DNA of 64,000 nt, from NCBI RefSeq assembly GCF_900100975.1, contig NZ_FNFX01000005.1:186001-250000 (forward strand), given 5' to 3'. Both the position numbers and the translations under genes were made by a program. Positions 8,798 to 17,140 of the stretch are shown here, in pieces. This DNA comes from Methylophilus rhizosphaerae. GTDB lineage: Bacteria > Pseudomonadota > Gammaproteobacteria > Burkholderiales > Methylophilaceae. Every line of letters starts with the position of its first letter. Within the stretch, counting starts at the first letter, position 1. Below the pieces are notes generated by a model. It did not search any database and had not been told where the DNA came from. It worked only from the letters and a program-made list of their open reading frames with translations.

Positions 8798-9262
8798 TCA
8801 GTGTACGTAGCCGGTATCTGGCTCAACCCTGACGACGATGGATTGGGAAGAATTTTTTGCATTGGTTACCGTATAACTCGCGAATTCATTCGGCACAGCA
8901 CGACCCAGCGCGTCAAACCCCAGGCCATCGTTGCTCGCCTCTACCGTGACACTTTTTGAAAAAGTGAACACATACGCTGCCCCTGTTTCAGGATTGATCA
9001 CAGCCTGATTACACCCAGCGTCGAAACACAGACTCACGGTATTCGGGCTAGCCCCAGCATTACGCACCGCAAACACATCGCGCCGTTGCGCAATGGCTGT
9101 TTTTTGTGCATAGCGCAATGTGGATGAAAGTAAACCCGCGTCACCGCGGGTTTCGAAAATATCGCCACTTGCGAATCTTGGGGTGGCAACTGCCGCCATA
9201 ATGCTGATCAAGGCAATCACTACGACAAGCTCAACCAGAGTGAAGCCTTTATGCAGCCTCAT
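8798..9262 (-). CDS. mshC: MSHA minor pilin MshC (GspH/FimT-like)
   Basis: A 154-residue prepilin with a very short leader: 'MRLHKGFTLVELVVVIALIS' gives cleavage after Gly6, with Glu at +5. The globular domain with 'LSSTLRYAQKTAIAQRRDV' is typical of GspH/FimT-type minor pilins, and one Cys pair (SLCFDAGCN) is visible. It follows the major pilin gene by 18 bp. In Vibrio loci mshC occupies this same slot after mshA. Confidence 0.8.
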   Translation of the reverse strand: MRLHKGFTLVELVVVIALISIMAAVATPRFASGDIFETRGDAGLLSSTLRYAQKTAIAQRRDVFAVRNAGASPNTVSLCFDAGCNQAVINPETGAAYVFTFSKSVTVEASNDGLGFDALGRAVPNEFASYTVTNAKNSSQSIVVRVEPDTGYVH

Positions 9263-9280
9263 GTGAGCGCAAACCCGTGA

Positions 9281-9739
9281 TTACTTGCAGTTATCGGCAG
9301 TCAAGCCAGTGGTAGTCACAACACCGGTGCCCTCATCATAAGTAAAACTGCAACTATCAGGAGCGGCCGCATTCTTCGACTTAAACGTGGAGGTAGTGCC
9401 AGCGTGAGACACTATAAAATTGGTAGTATCCAACGATTGCAAAGATGCCTCAATCCCCGTTGCAGTTGCCTTGGGATAGCCAGGCTGATTTCCAGTATCA
9501 TTCACATCAATGTCAACATTATCCATTTTTACTTTTGTACTGGTGCTACCTGCCGCGACCCAGGCCGCACGCGCCATACTGGCGGCAGAACGTACTGAAG
9601 CCGCCAATCCGTTCATACTGGCAACACGCGCATTACTCTGTACATTCACAAATCTCGGCAATGCCGTCGCTGCCAAAATCCCCAATACGGCAATTACCAC
9701 TACCAATTCAACCAATGTAAAGCCAGCCTGTTTTTTCAT
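9281..9739 (-). CDS. mshA: MSHA major pilin subunit
   Basis: A 152-residue type IVa prepilin. The ATG at 9739 has AGGAG 9 bp upstream; an in-frame TTG two codons earlier is less likely. The leader MKKQAG is followed by 'FTLVELVVVIAVLGILAATA' with Phe at +1 and Glu at +5. The C-terminal disulphide loop is marked by 'DSCSFTYDEG' and the last residues 'DNCK'. Only one such pilin is present, whereas Vibrio loci carry both mshB and mshA. A 166-bp leader region separates it from mshG and contains a sigma-54 type promoter, so the pilin can be transcribed on its own at a high level. Confidence 0.88.
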   Translation of the reverse strand: MKKQAGFTLVELVVVIAVLGILAATALPRFVNVQSNARVASMNGLAASVRSAASMARAAWVAAGSTSTKVKMDNVDIDVNDTGNQPGYPKATATGIEASLQSLDTTNFIVSHAGTTSTFKSKNAAAPDSCSFTYDEGTGVVTTTGLTADNCK

Positions 9740-9813
9740 TCCCAAGACTCCTAATCAAAATTCCCTGCTTTTATCATCACAGTGGCAGGTTCAAACTGCG
9801 TTCATCCCGTTCC

Positions 9814-9829
9814 AGCAAAAATTGTGCCA
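9814..9829 (-). promoter_or_regulatory. Sigma-54 (RpoN) type promoter of the major pilin gene
   Basis: On the minus strand the sequence reads TGGCACAATTTTTGCT. This matches the sigma-54 consensus TGGCACG-N4-TTGCW, with the invariant GG and GC separated by exactly 10 bases. The predicted transcript start, about 12 bp further on, leaves a leader of roughly 60 nt before the pilin ATG. Type IVa pilin genes in several proteobacteria are RpoN-dependent. No activator site was identified. Confidence 0.72.
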
Positions 9830-9905
9830 GACACTTTTGGTCCACGTTTGTCAAGTTTGGTAAACCTGAGCACGCTTATTGTTGCTACTTTCACCACATT
9901 TACCG

Positions 9906-11120
9906 CTAACCACCCTTAAGCATCACAGAGCTCATATCCCAGATCGGCAGGAACACGCCCAATGCCAGCACCAGTACCAATGCCCCTAAAAACATAATCA
10001 TAATCGGTTCGATCTGTGCGCCCAAGGTTTTCACGTCATATTCAACATCTGCCTGGTACATATCGGCGATTTCCTGCATTAACTCATCCAGCGAGCCAGA
10101 CTCTTCGCCGACGGCGATCATCTGCAATACCAATGAGTTAAACACGCCAGTTTGGGTGGCAGTTCTTAAAATGGTCTCACCACGCTCAATGCCGGAAGAC
10201 ATACTGAGGATTTTGGCAGAAATATAATCATTTTCCACCGTTTGCGCGACCAGACGCAAGGCTGACAGAATCGGCAAGCCACTACGCGTAGAGAGTGCGA
10301 AACTGCGCGCGAACCTGGCCATGGTGCCTTTGAAAATAATTTTCCCGGCAATCGGGATGCGCATTTTGAAACGATCCCACTGTGAGCGACCGGCTACGGT
10401 GCTGATATAAGATTTAAACGTCCAGACAGCACCGGCAATCATGGCAATCAGTACAAACCAGTAATTGCGCATAAAGCTGGAAAAGGCAATCAGTATTTTG
10501 GTGATCAGCGGCAGGTCTGCGTGCATGCTGGCAAACACTTTTTCAAATTGCGGGATCACCATGATATTAATCACCACGATCGCGATTGCCATTGCCGTCA
10601 TCACAAAGAGAGGATAACGCAATGCTGATTTGATTTGCCCGCGCATAAAGCGCTCAAACTCGATATGCTCGGCCAGGCGCAGGAAAATATTATCGAGGTT
10701 GCCGGTGGTTTCCCCGACACGGATCATGCTGATATAAAAGTTATCAAACACTTTCGGATGTTCTGCCATGGCGGCGGACAATTCACGCCCGGCATCCAGG
10801 CTGGCACGCAATTGACCCACGACACGGGCCAGCTGTTTGTTGCCGACAGAACTCTGGATGCCACTGAGGGCACGCATAATCGGGATACCGGCCTTGAGCA
10901 AGGTGTAAAGCTGGCGGCTGAACAGCATCACGTCCAGACTGGTGACCTTTTCTTCAAACAACTTGAAAGCAGCAGCGGCCGCCGCCTGTTGCTTGATTTC
11001 TATCGGCGTGATTTTGGACAGCATAAGCGCAGTCCCCAACGCGTCCAGGTCTGTTGCCTCCTGCGTACCGGAAACCATCAAGCCCTCTTCACTGCGACCT
11101 TTGTATTCAAATATCGGCAT
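9906..11120 (-). CDS. mshG: MSHA inner-membrane platform protein MshG (PilC/GspF family)
   Basis: A 404-residue member of the GspF/PilC family with the usual two-fold repeat of a cytoplasmic helical domain and membrane helices. The first repeat starts near residue 60 ('DVMLFSRQLYTLLKAGIPIM') and the second near 265 ('FARSFALSTRSGLPILSAL'). Hydrophobic helices lie at about 165-190, 215-235 and 375-395. It is the membrane platform that couples the MshE ATPase to pilin insertion. It begins 5 bp after the mshE stop, in the order seen in Vibrio. Confidence 0.9.
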   Translation of the reverse strand: MPIFEYKGRSEEGLMVSGTQEATDLDALGTALMLSKITPIEIKQQAAAAAAFKLFEEKVTSLDVMLFSRQLYTLLKAGIPIMRALSGIQSSVGNKQLARVVGQLRASLDAGRELSAAMAEHPKVFDNFYISMIRVGETTGNLDNIFLRLAEHIEFERFMRGQIKSALRYPLFVMTAMAIAIVVINIMVIPQFEKVFASMHADLPLITKILIAFSSFMRNYWFVLIAMIAGAVWTFKSYISTVAGRSQWDRFKMRIPIAGKIIFKGTMARFARSFALSTRSGLPILSALRLVAQTVENDYISAKILSMSSGIERGETILRTATQTGVFNSLVLQMIAVGEESGSLDELMQEIADMYQADVEYDVKTLGAQIEPIMIMFLGALVLVLALGVFLPIWDMSSVMLKGG

Positions 11121-11125
11121 GGGCG

Positions 11126-12832
11126 CTATTCTTCGAACTGGTTATCCACACGCATGATTTCCTCCAGCGTGGTTTTGCCCTGCAAGGCCAGTTGCAGGGA
11201 TTGGTCACGCAAGGTTTTCCCTCTGAGCCGCTCACGCGCCTTCTGGATAAAGATATTGGTATCCGGCAGGTTGGCTGCCATGGCCAGGTCGTCTGTCATT
11301 TCAAGGAATTCATACAAGCCCACGCGCCCGAGGTAACCGGTACGGTTACAATGCTGGCAACCTTTGCCGTGCCGGAATGTAGCCGGCACTTCTGCGCCGC
11401 GAAGTACCTGGCGCAACCAGGTAGATTCGGTTTCGGCAGGCGTGTGCTCAACTGCACAATGCGGGCAGATCAGGCGCACCAGGCGTTGTGCCATCACGCC
11501 CAATAAGGACATCGCCACCATAAAACGCGGTACACCCATATCAATCAGGCGCACAGGGGCGGTAGAGGCGTCATTAGTATGTAGCGTGGAAAGCACCAGG
11601 TGACCGGTCATGGAAGCACGTAGGCCGGTCTGGGCAGTTTCCTCATCACGCATCTCGCCTACCAGCACAATATCCGGGTCCTGGCGCAAAATGGCACGCA
11701 ACAGTTTGGGGAAGTCCAGCTCGATTTTTTCATTGACCTGGGTCTGGATAATGCCGGGCAAACGGTATTCCACCGGATCTTCCACGGTAATCACCTTGGT
11801 TTCCGGGGTATTCAGTTCACTCAGTGCGGAATACAGCGTGGTCGTTTTACCGCTCCCGGTCGGGCCGGTGACCAGCACCATGCCGCTGGGACGCGCAATC
11901 ATTTTGCGGAAACGCTCCAGCAGATCGGGCGGCATGCCCAGTTTATCCAGCTGGAAATGCGCCGTATTCTGGATCAGCAACCGCATGACCACGGTTTCGC
12001 CATACTGCGTGGGCATGGTGGAAATACGCATATCCACCGCCTTGCCTTTGACGGTAAAACCAAAGCGGCCATCCTGTGGCAGACGCTTTTCGGAAATATC
12101 CAGGCCGGCCATGATTTTCAGGCGCATGATCAGGGCGGACACGATTTTAATATCCGCCTGCGTCTGGAAATGCATCACGCCATCAATCCGGAAACGGATC
12201 AGCAGCTTGTTTTCCTGCGGTTCGATGTGCACATCAGATGCGCGCACCTGCACGGCATCCTCAAAAATGGTTTGCAGCAGCTTGACCACAGGCGCATCAT
12301 CAATGCCCAGATCCACGCCCATCAGGCTGGCGAGATCGACATTGCTGGCAGCGAGGTCTTCCTGCAACTCCAGTGCCAGCGAAGAGATTTCCTCGGTCAG
12401 CCGGTATGAACGGTCTATGGTCTGCATCAGCAGGCTTTCCTGCACCACGACAATTTCAATATCGCGCTTGAGCAGGCGGATTAACTCGTCATAGGCATAG
12501 ACATCGGAAGGGTCCACCATAGCCACCAGGTAACTGTTGACCCGCTCTTCGATCAGAATGGCGCGGAAACGCCGGGACTGCACTTCCGGCAGCTTCTGCA
12601 CCTGCTTCACGTCCAGCTCGTACTGGCCGAGATCAAGGAAAGGGATATTCAGTTGATGCGCAACCGCTTCGGCAATCTGCCGTTCGCTGGCAAAACCCTT
12701 GTCGGCAATCACACGTCCCAGCCGACGGCCAGTCTTGCGCTGTTCTTCCAGCGCTTGATCCAGCTCCGCTTGAGTCATGAAATTCTGCCTGACCAGAATT
12801 TCACCTAATCTGATTTTCTCGGGACGTGCCAT
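11126..12832 (-). CDS. mshE: MSHA pilus extension ATPase MshE (GspE/PilB family)
   Basis: A 568-residue secretion ATPase. The N-terminal GspE-N/MshEN domain (about residues 1-150) contains 'RLGRVIADKGFASERQIAEA', the type of region that binds cyclic di-GMP in Vibrio MshE. The ATPase core has Walker A (GPTGSGKT) near residue 320, an Asp box, a Walker B with 'DPDIVLVGEMRDEET' and a His box 'GHLVLSTLHTNDA'. A zinc site is formed by two CxxC pairs ('CPHC' near 455 and 'CQHC' near 495). It powers pilus assembly from the cytoplasmic face and is the first gene of the long mshE-Q transcript. Confidence 0.9.
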   Translation of the reverse strand: MARPEKIRLGEILVRQNFMTQAELDQALEEQRKTGRRLGRVIADKGFASERQIAEAVAHQLNIPFLDLGQYELDVKQVQKLPEVQSRRFRAILIEERVNSYLVAMVDPSDVYAYDELIRLLKRDIEIVVVQESLLMQTIDRSYRLTEEISSLALELQEDLAASNVDLASLMGVDLGIDDAPVVKLLQTIFEDAVQVRASDVHIEPQENKLLIRFRIDGVMHFQTQADIKIVSALIMRLKIMAGLDISEKRLPQDGRFGFTVKGKAVDMRISTMPTQYGETVVMRLLIQNTAHFQLDKLGMPPDLLERFRKMIARPSGMVLVTGPTGSGKTTTLYSALSELNTPETKVITVEDPVEYRLPGIIQTQVNEKIELDFPKLLRAILRQDPDIVLVGEMRDEETAQTGLRASMTGHLVLSTLHTNDASTAPVRLIDMGVPRFMVAMSLLGVMAQRLVRLICPHCAVEHTPAETESTWLRQVLRGAEVPATFRHGKGCQHCNRTGYLGRVGLYEFLEMTDDLAMAANLPDTNIFIQKARERLRGKTLRDQSLQLALQGKTTLEEIMRVDNQFEE

Positions 12833-12920
12833 GGCGTTGTAATTATTTATCGATAGTGACTTTTCTCGTCTATCATATCATCAACTGTCTAAACCTACGT
12901 TTACAAACAAGCTGCAAAAA

Positions 12921-13385
12921 ATGTTTCATATTGTGCTTTTTGAGCCTGAAATCCCGCCCAATACGGGCAATATCATCCGGTTATGTGCCAATGCTGGCGC
13001 AAAACTGCACCTGGTCAAACCACTGGGGTTTGAATTATCGGACAAACACCTCAAACGCGCCGGGCTGGATTACCACGAATATGCCGAGCTGAAAGTCTAC
13101 GAAAACTGGCTGGAATGCCAGCAGGCACTCCAAGGAAAACGCATGTTCGCACTTACCACCAAAGGCAGTACGAGGCATAGCGATTTACAGTTCCAGGACG
13201 AAGATGTGTTTGTGTTTGGCCCAGAATCGCGCGGCTTGCCGGAAGAAATTCGCGCCCAGTTCACACCCGAGCATCGCGTCAGGCTGCCGATGCTGCCGCA
13301 TAGCCGCAGTTTGAACCTGTCAAACTCAGCTGCAATTCTGTTGTATGAAGCCTGGCGGCAGGTAGGTTTTACAGGCGGTATTTGA
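12921..13385 (+). CDS. trmL: tRNA (cytidine/uridine-34-2'-O)-methyltransferase TrmL
   Basis: A 154-residue SPOUT methyltransferase of the short TrmL (YibK) type, lacking any extra RNA-binding domain. It shows 'FEPEIPPNTGNIIRLCANAG' at the N-terminus and the knot motifs 'FGPESRGLP' (about residues 101-109) and 'LPHSRSLNLSNSAAI' (about 129-143), which bind S-adenosylmethionine. The enzyme 2'-O-methylates the wobble base of certain tRNA-Leu. It is transcribed divergently from mshE across an 88-bp AT-rich gap and is followed by a GC-rich stem-loop. Confidence 0.93.
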   Translation: MFHIVLFEPEIPPNTGNIIRLCANAGAKLHLVKPLGFELSDKHLKRAGLDYHEYAELKVYENWLECQQALQGKRMFALTTKGSTRHSDLQFQDEDVFVFGPESRGLPEEIRAQFTPEHRVRLPMLPHSRSLNLSNSAAILLYEAWRQVGFTGGI

Positions 13386-13399
13386 AATGAATAAAAAAA

Positions 13400-13425
13400 G
13401 CCCCGATTAAGGGGTAAATCGGGGC
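13400..13425. terminator. Stem-loop downstream of trmL
   Basis: GCCCCGATT (13400-13408) pairs perfectly with AATCGGGGC (13417-13425). The 8-nt loop contains GGGG, which could alternatively pair with the CCCC of the stem. Seven A residues precede it, giving a U-tract only for minus-strand transcripts. It may still end trmL transcripts, but its best terminator orientation faces transcripts arriving from the right. Confidence 0.55.
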
Positions 13426-13690
13426 AACAGGCCTCATCGTAAAGGCTTCCGCTCAGGGAGGAAAGAAGCGGAAAGATGATTCATCATCATCGTGCTGGTA
13501 TGAGTAGACACTGTTTTGAAAAGTTCCGGTTAATTTATTATTGTCACGAAATTACTAGTGACTCCATTTCTGCTTGTGTTTACGACTACAGGCAATTGGG
13601 TGATTTAGAGTAACGTTTTATTTCGCCTTTAGGCGACCATTCGTGGTTTTTATTGGGGCCGTTCAAGTTCCGACATTGCTAGTCAGATGA
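13426..13690. other. Gene-free intergenic segment with several small inverted repeats
   Basis: No credible coding sequence is present. Visible structure: TTCCGCT/AGCGGAA (13447-13453 and 13467-13473), TCGCC-TTTA-GGCGA (13623-13636), and GAGAC-AA-GTCTC just past the right end (13689-13700). The density of hairpins could mark an RNA or a decayed repeat. No promoter was assigned. Confidence 0.4.
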
Positions 13691-13990
13691 GACAAGTCTC
13701 CCTCCATCACGCTGAGTAGCGGAGACAAAATATGGGGAGAGGGAGCGACTGTCCGAATCCCGCGGTGGCCTGCAGGGTAGGCAGGCCGCCAGGATGAGTT
13801 TCGTGATGCTTATGCCCAAGTCCCGCAAAGCATCGGACGAAAGTCCTAAACTGAGCAACGCAAGGCAGCTGCAGGCCATAATGGTGGGTGCCCTCTTCTT
13901 TGATTACTTTCTGGGGAGCAAGCACCAGAAAGTGACTCGCCCCGAGGCGAAAAAGAACGCAACAATAAAGAACACCCCTATCCAACAATC
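13690..13990 (-). repeat. Probable dispersed repeat element between trmL and uvrD
   Basis: This GC-rich stretch has no plausible gene but has several inverted repeats. GGCCTGC-N7-GCAGGCC lies near 13767-13787. ACTTTCTGG (13906-13914) and CCAGAAAGT (13925-13933) flank a 10-nt spacer and are followed on the minus strand by AATCAAAGAAGAGGGC. That arrangement (an ACTTTC...GAAAGT hairpin next to a CAAAGAA run) recalls short dispersed repeats common in beta- and gammaproteobacterial intergenic regions, which often give spurious 'hypothetical' reading frames such as the one on the minus strand here (13707-13988). The assignment is from memory of that repeat type. Copy number in this genome is unknown. 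Confidence 0.5.
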
Positions 13991-14086
13991 CTACCTAAAC
14001 CACAATTCGGTCTGCATCTGAACGCCACCCAAGCAACGGCTAAACAATCCGTTAAATTACCCATCACATCATGCGATAATAATCGG

Positions 14087-16255
14087 ATGCAATCTGAAAC
14101 CAACCTCCTCCACGACCTTAACGATAAACAACTGCAAGCGGTTACCCTGCCGCATGTCTCCGCCCTGATTCTGGCGGGTGCCGGTAGCGGCAAAACCCGC
14201 GTACTGACCACCCGCATTGCCTGGCTGATCCAGACCGGCCAGACCTCACCCATGGGCATTATGGCAGTGACTTTCACCAACAAGGCTGCCAAGGAAATGC
14301 TGACGCGCCTGACCAGCATGCTACCCATCAATACGCGCGGCATGTGGGCCGGGACTTTCCACGGTTTATGCAATCGCATGTTACGGGCGCATTACCGTGA
14401 ATCAGGCCTGCCAAGCACTTTCCAGATCCTGGATACTGCCGACCAGTTGTCTGCCATCAAGCGCGTGATGAAAGCCATGAATGTGGATGACGAAAAATAT
14501 CCACCCAAGCAGGCCATGGGCTATATCAACGGCTGCAAGGAGGAAGGTTTGCGCGCTGATGCCGTAGAAGCCTATGACGGCCACAGCCAGAAACTGCGTG
14601 AAATCTATGCCGCCTACGACCAGCAATGCAACCGCGAAGGCGTGACTGACTTTGCCGAACTGTTGTTACGCTGTTATGAATTGCTGCAACGCGAACCGCA
14701 TATTCGTGCGCATTACCAGCAGCGCTTCCAGTACATTCTGGTGGATGAGTTCCAGGATACCAACCGCCTGCAATATTTATGGCTCAAACTGCTGGGTGGC
14801 GCCCACAACAGTATTTTTGCGGTCGGCGATGATGACCAGAGTATTTACGCTTTCCGCGGTGCACGGGTTGGCAATATGGCTGATTTCCAGCGTGATTTCC
14901 AGGTCGAGAATATCGTCAAACTGGAAGAAAACTACCGCTCGCACAGCAATATCCTGGATGCGGCCAATGCCATTATTGCCAACAATAATAACCGCCTGGG
15001 CAAGAACCTGTGGACGTCGGCAGGTAAAGGCGAACCCATCCGCATTTATGAAGCCTATAACGACACCGATGAAGCACAGTTTATTGTCGATGAAGTGAAT
15101 ATGCTGCAAAACGAAGGCGTGCCACTCGGCGACATTGCCCTGCTCTACCGCAGCAATGCACAATCACGCATCCTGGAACACTCACTATTTTCTGCCGGCA
15201 TCCCGTACCGCGTCTATGGCGGCTTGCGTTTTTTTGAACGCGCCGAAGTGAAACATGCGCTGGCCTATATGCGCCTGATCGCCAATGCCAACGACGATAC
15301 TGCCCTGTTGCGCATTATCAACTTCCCACCGCGTGGCATTGGTGCGCGCGGCCTGGAACAGTTGCAGGAAGCCGCGCGCCAGAACGAATGCAGTTTGTGG
15401 CAGGCCGCCACCAACAAAGTCGGTGAAGGCAAGCTAGGCAGCAAAGGCCTGGAGGGTTTTGTCGCACTGGTGCGCCAGATGGTGGACCAGGCCTACGGCA
15501 TTGCGCTGGGCGAAATGGCAGAAATGGTCATCAACCTGAGTGGCTTGATGACGCATTACCAGAACGACAAGGAAGGCGAAGACCGTATTGAAAACCTGCA
15601 GGAACTGGTGACGGCTACGGTGGCTTTCAGCAAGCAGGATTTGGGCAATCACCATAACATGGAAGAAGATGCCGACCTGCTGACACAGTTCCTCAATCAC
15701 GCCAGCCTGGAAGCCGGCGACCACCAGGCCGATGTCGGCCATGAAGCGCTGCAACTGATGACCGTGCATGCCGCCAAAGGGCTGGAATTTCACAGTGTGT
15801 TTATCAGCGGGGTAGAGGAAGGCTTATTTCCGCATGAACAGGCCGCCTATGAAAATGGCGGACTGGAAGAAGAGCGACGCCTGATGTACGTGGCCGTGAC
15901 GCGTGCACGCCAGCGCTTGTATTTAAGTTACGCGCAAAGCCGCATGCTGCATGGCCAGGTGCGTTACGGCATTGCTTCGCGCTTTGTGGATGAGATCCCG
16001 GCAGAACTGACCAAACGCCTGAACAGCAAACCGGTCAGCAAATCCTATGCCACAGGCGGTCAATACACCCCCGCCCCCAGCGCACAATCCGGCTACCCAT
16101 TCAAAATCGGCCAAGGCGTGCGCCATAACAAATTTGGCGAAGGCGTGGTGGTCAGCTATGAAGGCAATGCCAGCGACCTGGCAGTGAAAGTAAATTTTGG
16201 CAGTACTGGCCTGAAAACGCTGATGCTGGAATACGCCAAGCTGGAAAAACTGTAA
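14087..16255 (+). CDS. uvrD: DNA helicase II UvrD
   Basis: A 722-residue SF1A 3'-5' helicase. It has a Q-motif region 'LNDKQLQAV', Walker A 'AGAGSGKT' (about residues 30-37), motif Ia 'TFTNKAAKEM', Walker B 'VDEFQDTN' (about 219), motif III 'DDDQSIYAFRGA', motif IV 'LEENYRSHSNIL', motif V 'LMTVHAAKGLEFHSVF' and motif VI 'VAVTRARQRLY' (about 603). The C-terminus ends with the Tudor-like UvrD module 'GEGVVVSYEG...DLAVKVNF'. It removes UvrBC-incised fragments in excision repair and nicked strands in mismatch repair. I looked for a LexA box upstream and found none. A strong terminator follows. Confidence 0.95.
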   Translation: MQSETNLLHDLNDKQLQAVTLPHVSALILAGAGSGKTRVLTTRIAWLIQTGQTSPMGIMAVTFTNKAAKEMLTRLTSMLPINTRGMWAGTFHGLCNRMLRAHYRESGLPSTFQILDTADQLSAIKRVMKAMNVDDEKYPPKQAMGYINGCKEEGLRADAVEAYDGHSQKLREIYAAYDQQCNREGVTDFAELLLRCYELLQREPHIRAHYQQRFQYILVDEFQDTNRLQYLWLKLLGGAHNSIFAVGDDDQSIYAFRGARVGNMADFQRDFQVENIVKLEENYRSHSNILDAANAIIANNNNRLGKNLWTSAGKGEPIRIYEAYNDTDEAQFIVDEVNMLQNEGVPLGDIALLYRSNAQSRILEHSLFSAGIPYRVYGGLRFFERAEVKHALAYMRLIANANDDTALLRIINFPPRGIGARGLEQLQEAARQNECSLWQAATNKVGEGKLGSKGLEGFVALVRQMVDQAYGIALGEMAEMVINLSGLMTHYQNDKEGEDRIENLQELVTATVAFSKQDLGNHHNMEEDADLLTQFLNHASLEAGDHQADVGHEALQLMTVHAAKGLEFHSVFISGVEEGLFPHEQAAYENGGLEEERRLMYVAVTRARQRLYLSYAQSRMLHGQVRYGIASRFVDEIPAELTKRLNSKPVSKSYATGGQYTPAPSAQSGYPFKIGQGVRHNKFGEGVVVSYEGNASDLAVKVNFGSTGLKTLMLEYAKLEKL

Positions 16256-16280
16256 TTTCTCGCTGGATGAATGCAGTCCT

Positions 16281-16320
16281 GCAATAAAAAACGCCTGTCT
16301 CAACAGGCGTTTTTTATTGC
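16281..16320. terminator. Bidirectional terminator between uvrD and the BPSS1780-type gene
   Basis: A perfect 18-bp inverted repeat (16281-16298 and 16303-16320) with a CTCA loop. The GC core ACGCCTGT/ACAGGCGT is flanked by A-runs and T-runs, so it terminates in both directions between the convergent genes. Confidence 0.92.
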
Positions 16321-16330
16321 TCACGGCATG

Positions 16331-17119
16331 TTAGTGAATCACGGGCGCAGCCCTGAATACATCCTTGTAACTGATGTACTGGAACGCAAACATCAGAGCA
16401 TTGATCACCAGCAGGGCGGCGAATACCAGCAGCGGCATCAGCAATTGTGCCAGCATGGGAATCAGTGCGCCCAGGATACCGATTATCAATCCCAGGCCCA
16501 GCATCACTACCAGCATACCGACTGTCATCACCAGCCAGGAAACGCCCATGGGCATGGTGTATTGCAGCATGCCGGCAATACTTGATTTGATGGCTTTGGA
16601 CAAAGGGTAGCCATTCAGGGCAATCAGCATCGGCGAGAACCAGGTGGCAATAAACAAAGGCAATAACAGCAACAGCACTTTGACAATGAATGACAGGGTA
16701 TTTTCCAGGAACAGGGTCATTTGCGATTCGGTCATGCCCGCCTTGCTAGGGGCGTGGGCCACCAGCGCAGCCAGGTCACTGCCTAAAAGGTAGGTCGCCA
16801 GCACGGCATAAATCAGGCAACTCAATCCGAGCAACACCAGGGTTCTGAAGTGCGCCTGCAATTGCTGCCAGACCTGACGCGGAACCATCTCACCCTGTAA
16901 ATCCACCTGGCGGTACAGCATGACAACAAAAGCCATGCAGGCCGGCCAGATGACGACAGAAAGCAGGCCCAGGAAGCCCAGCATAGGCAGGGACGGCAGT
17001 ACCATGAAAATCACGATATAGGCCAGCGACCACAGCATCCAGATGTGGGGTTGTGTTTTAAACAAGCCTACACTTTCACGCACCCAGCGCAAGCCCCGTT
17101 GGGTTCCAATTTCTGTCAT
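16331..17119 (-). CDS. BPSS1780-family membrane protein
   Basis: A 262-residue polytopic membrane protein with about six hydrophobic helices, for example around residues 30-50, 52-72, 95-115, 142-165, 190-220 and 225-250. The N-terminal 'GLRWVRESVGLFKTQPHIW' is characteristic of a family widespread in betaproteobacteria and often annotated BPSS1780-like. Its function is not known to me. It has GGGAG 5-8 bp upstream of the ATG and follows thrB by 21 bp, so it is probably the last gene of the LOG/DUF2782/thrB group. Confidence 0.75.
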   Translation of the reverse strand: MTEIGTQRGLRWVRESVGLFKTQPHIWMLWSLAYIVIFMVLPSLPMLGFLGLLSVVIWPACMAFVVMLYRQVDLQGEMVPRQVWQQLQAHFRTLVLLGLSCLIYAVLATYLLGSDLAALVAHAPSKAGMTESQMTLFLENTLSFIVKVLLLLLPLFIATWFSPMLIALNGYPLSKAIKSSIAGMLQYTMPMGVSWLVMTVGMLVVMLGLGLIIGILGALIPMLAQLLMPLLVFAALLVINALMFAFQYISYKDVFRAAPVIH

Positions 17120-17140
17120 GTGTCTCCCTTTTAATCTTTT

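Noticed and set aside
11610-12494. Open frame of 294 codons on the plus strand
   Set aside because: Antisense to mshE; Ser/Arg-rich shadow frame.
11126-12832. Assignment of the ATPase and platform genes to a type II secretion system
   Set aside because: The neighbours mshI-L, mshO-Q and the single major pilin fit the MSHA pilus; no gspC, gspD-type core or gspL is present.
13707-13988. Minus-strand open frame of 93 codons between trmL and uvrD
   Set aside because: Its translation looks like the spurious products of dispersed repeats, is rich in Cys and His without pattern, and has no ribosome-binding site.
14020-14086. LexA (SOS) box upstream of uvrD
   Set aside because: I looked for CTG-N10-CAG in the upstream region and did not find one.
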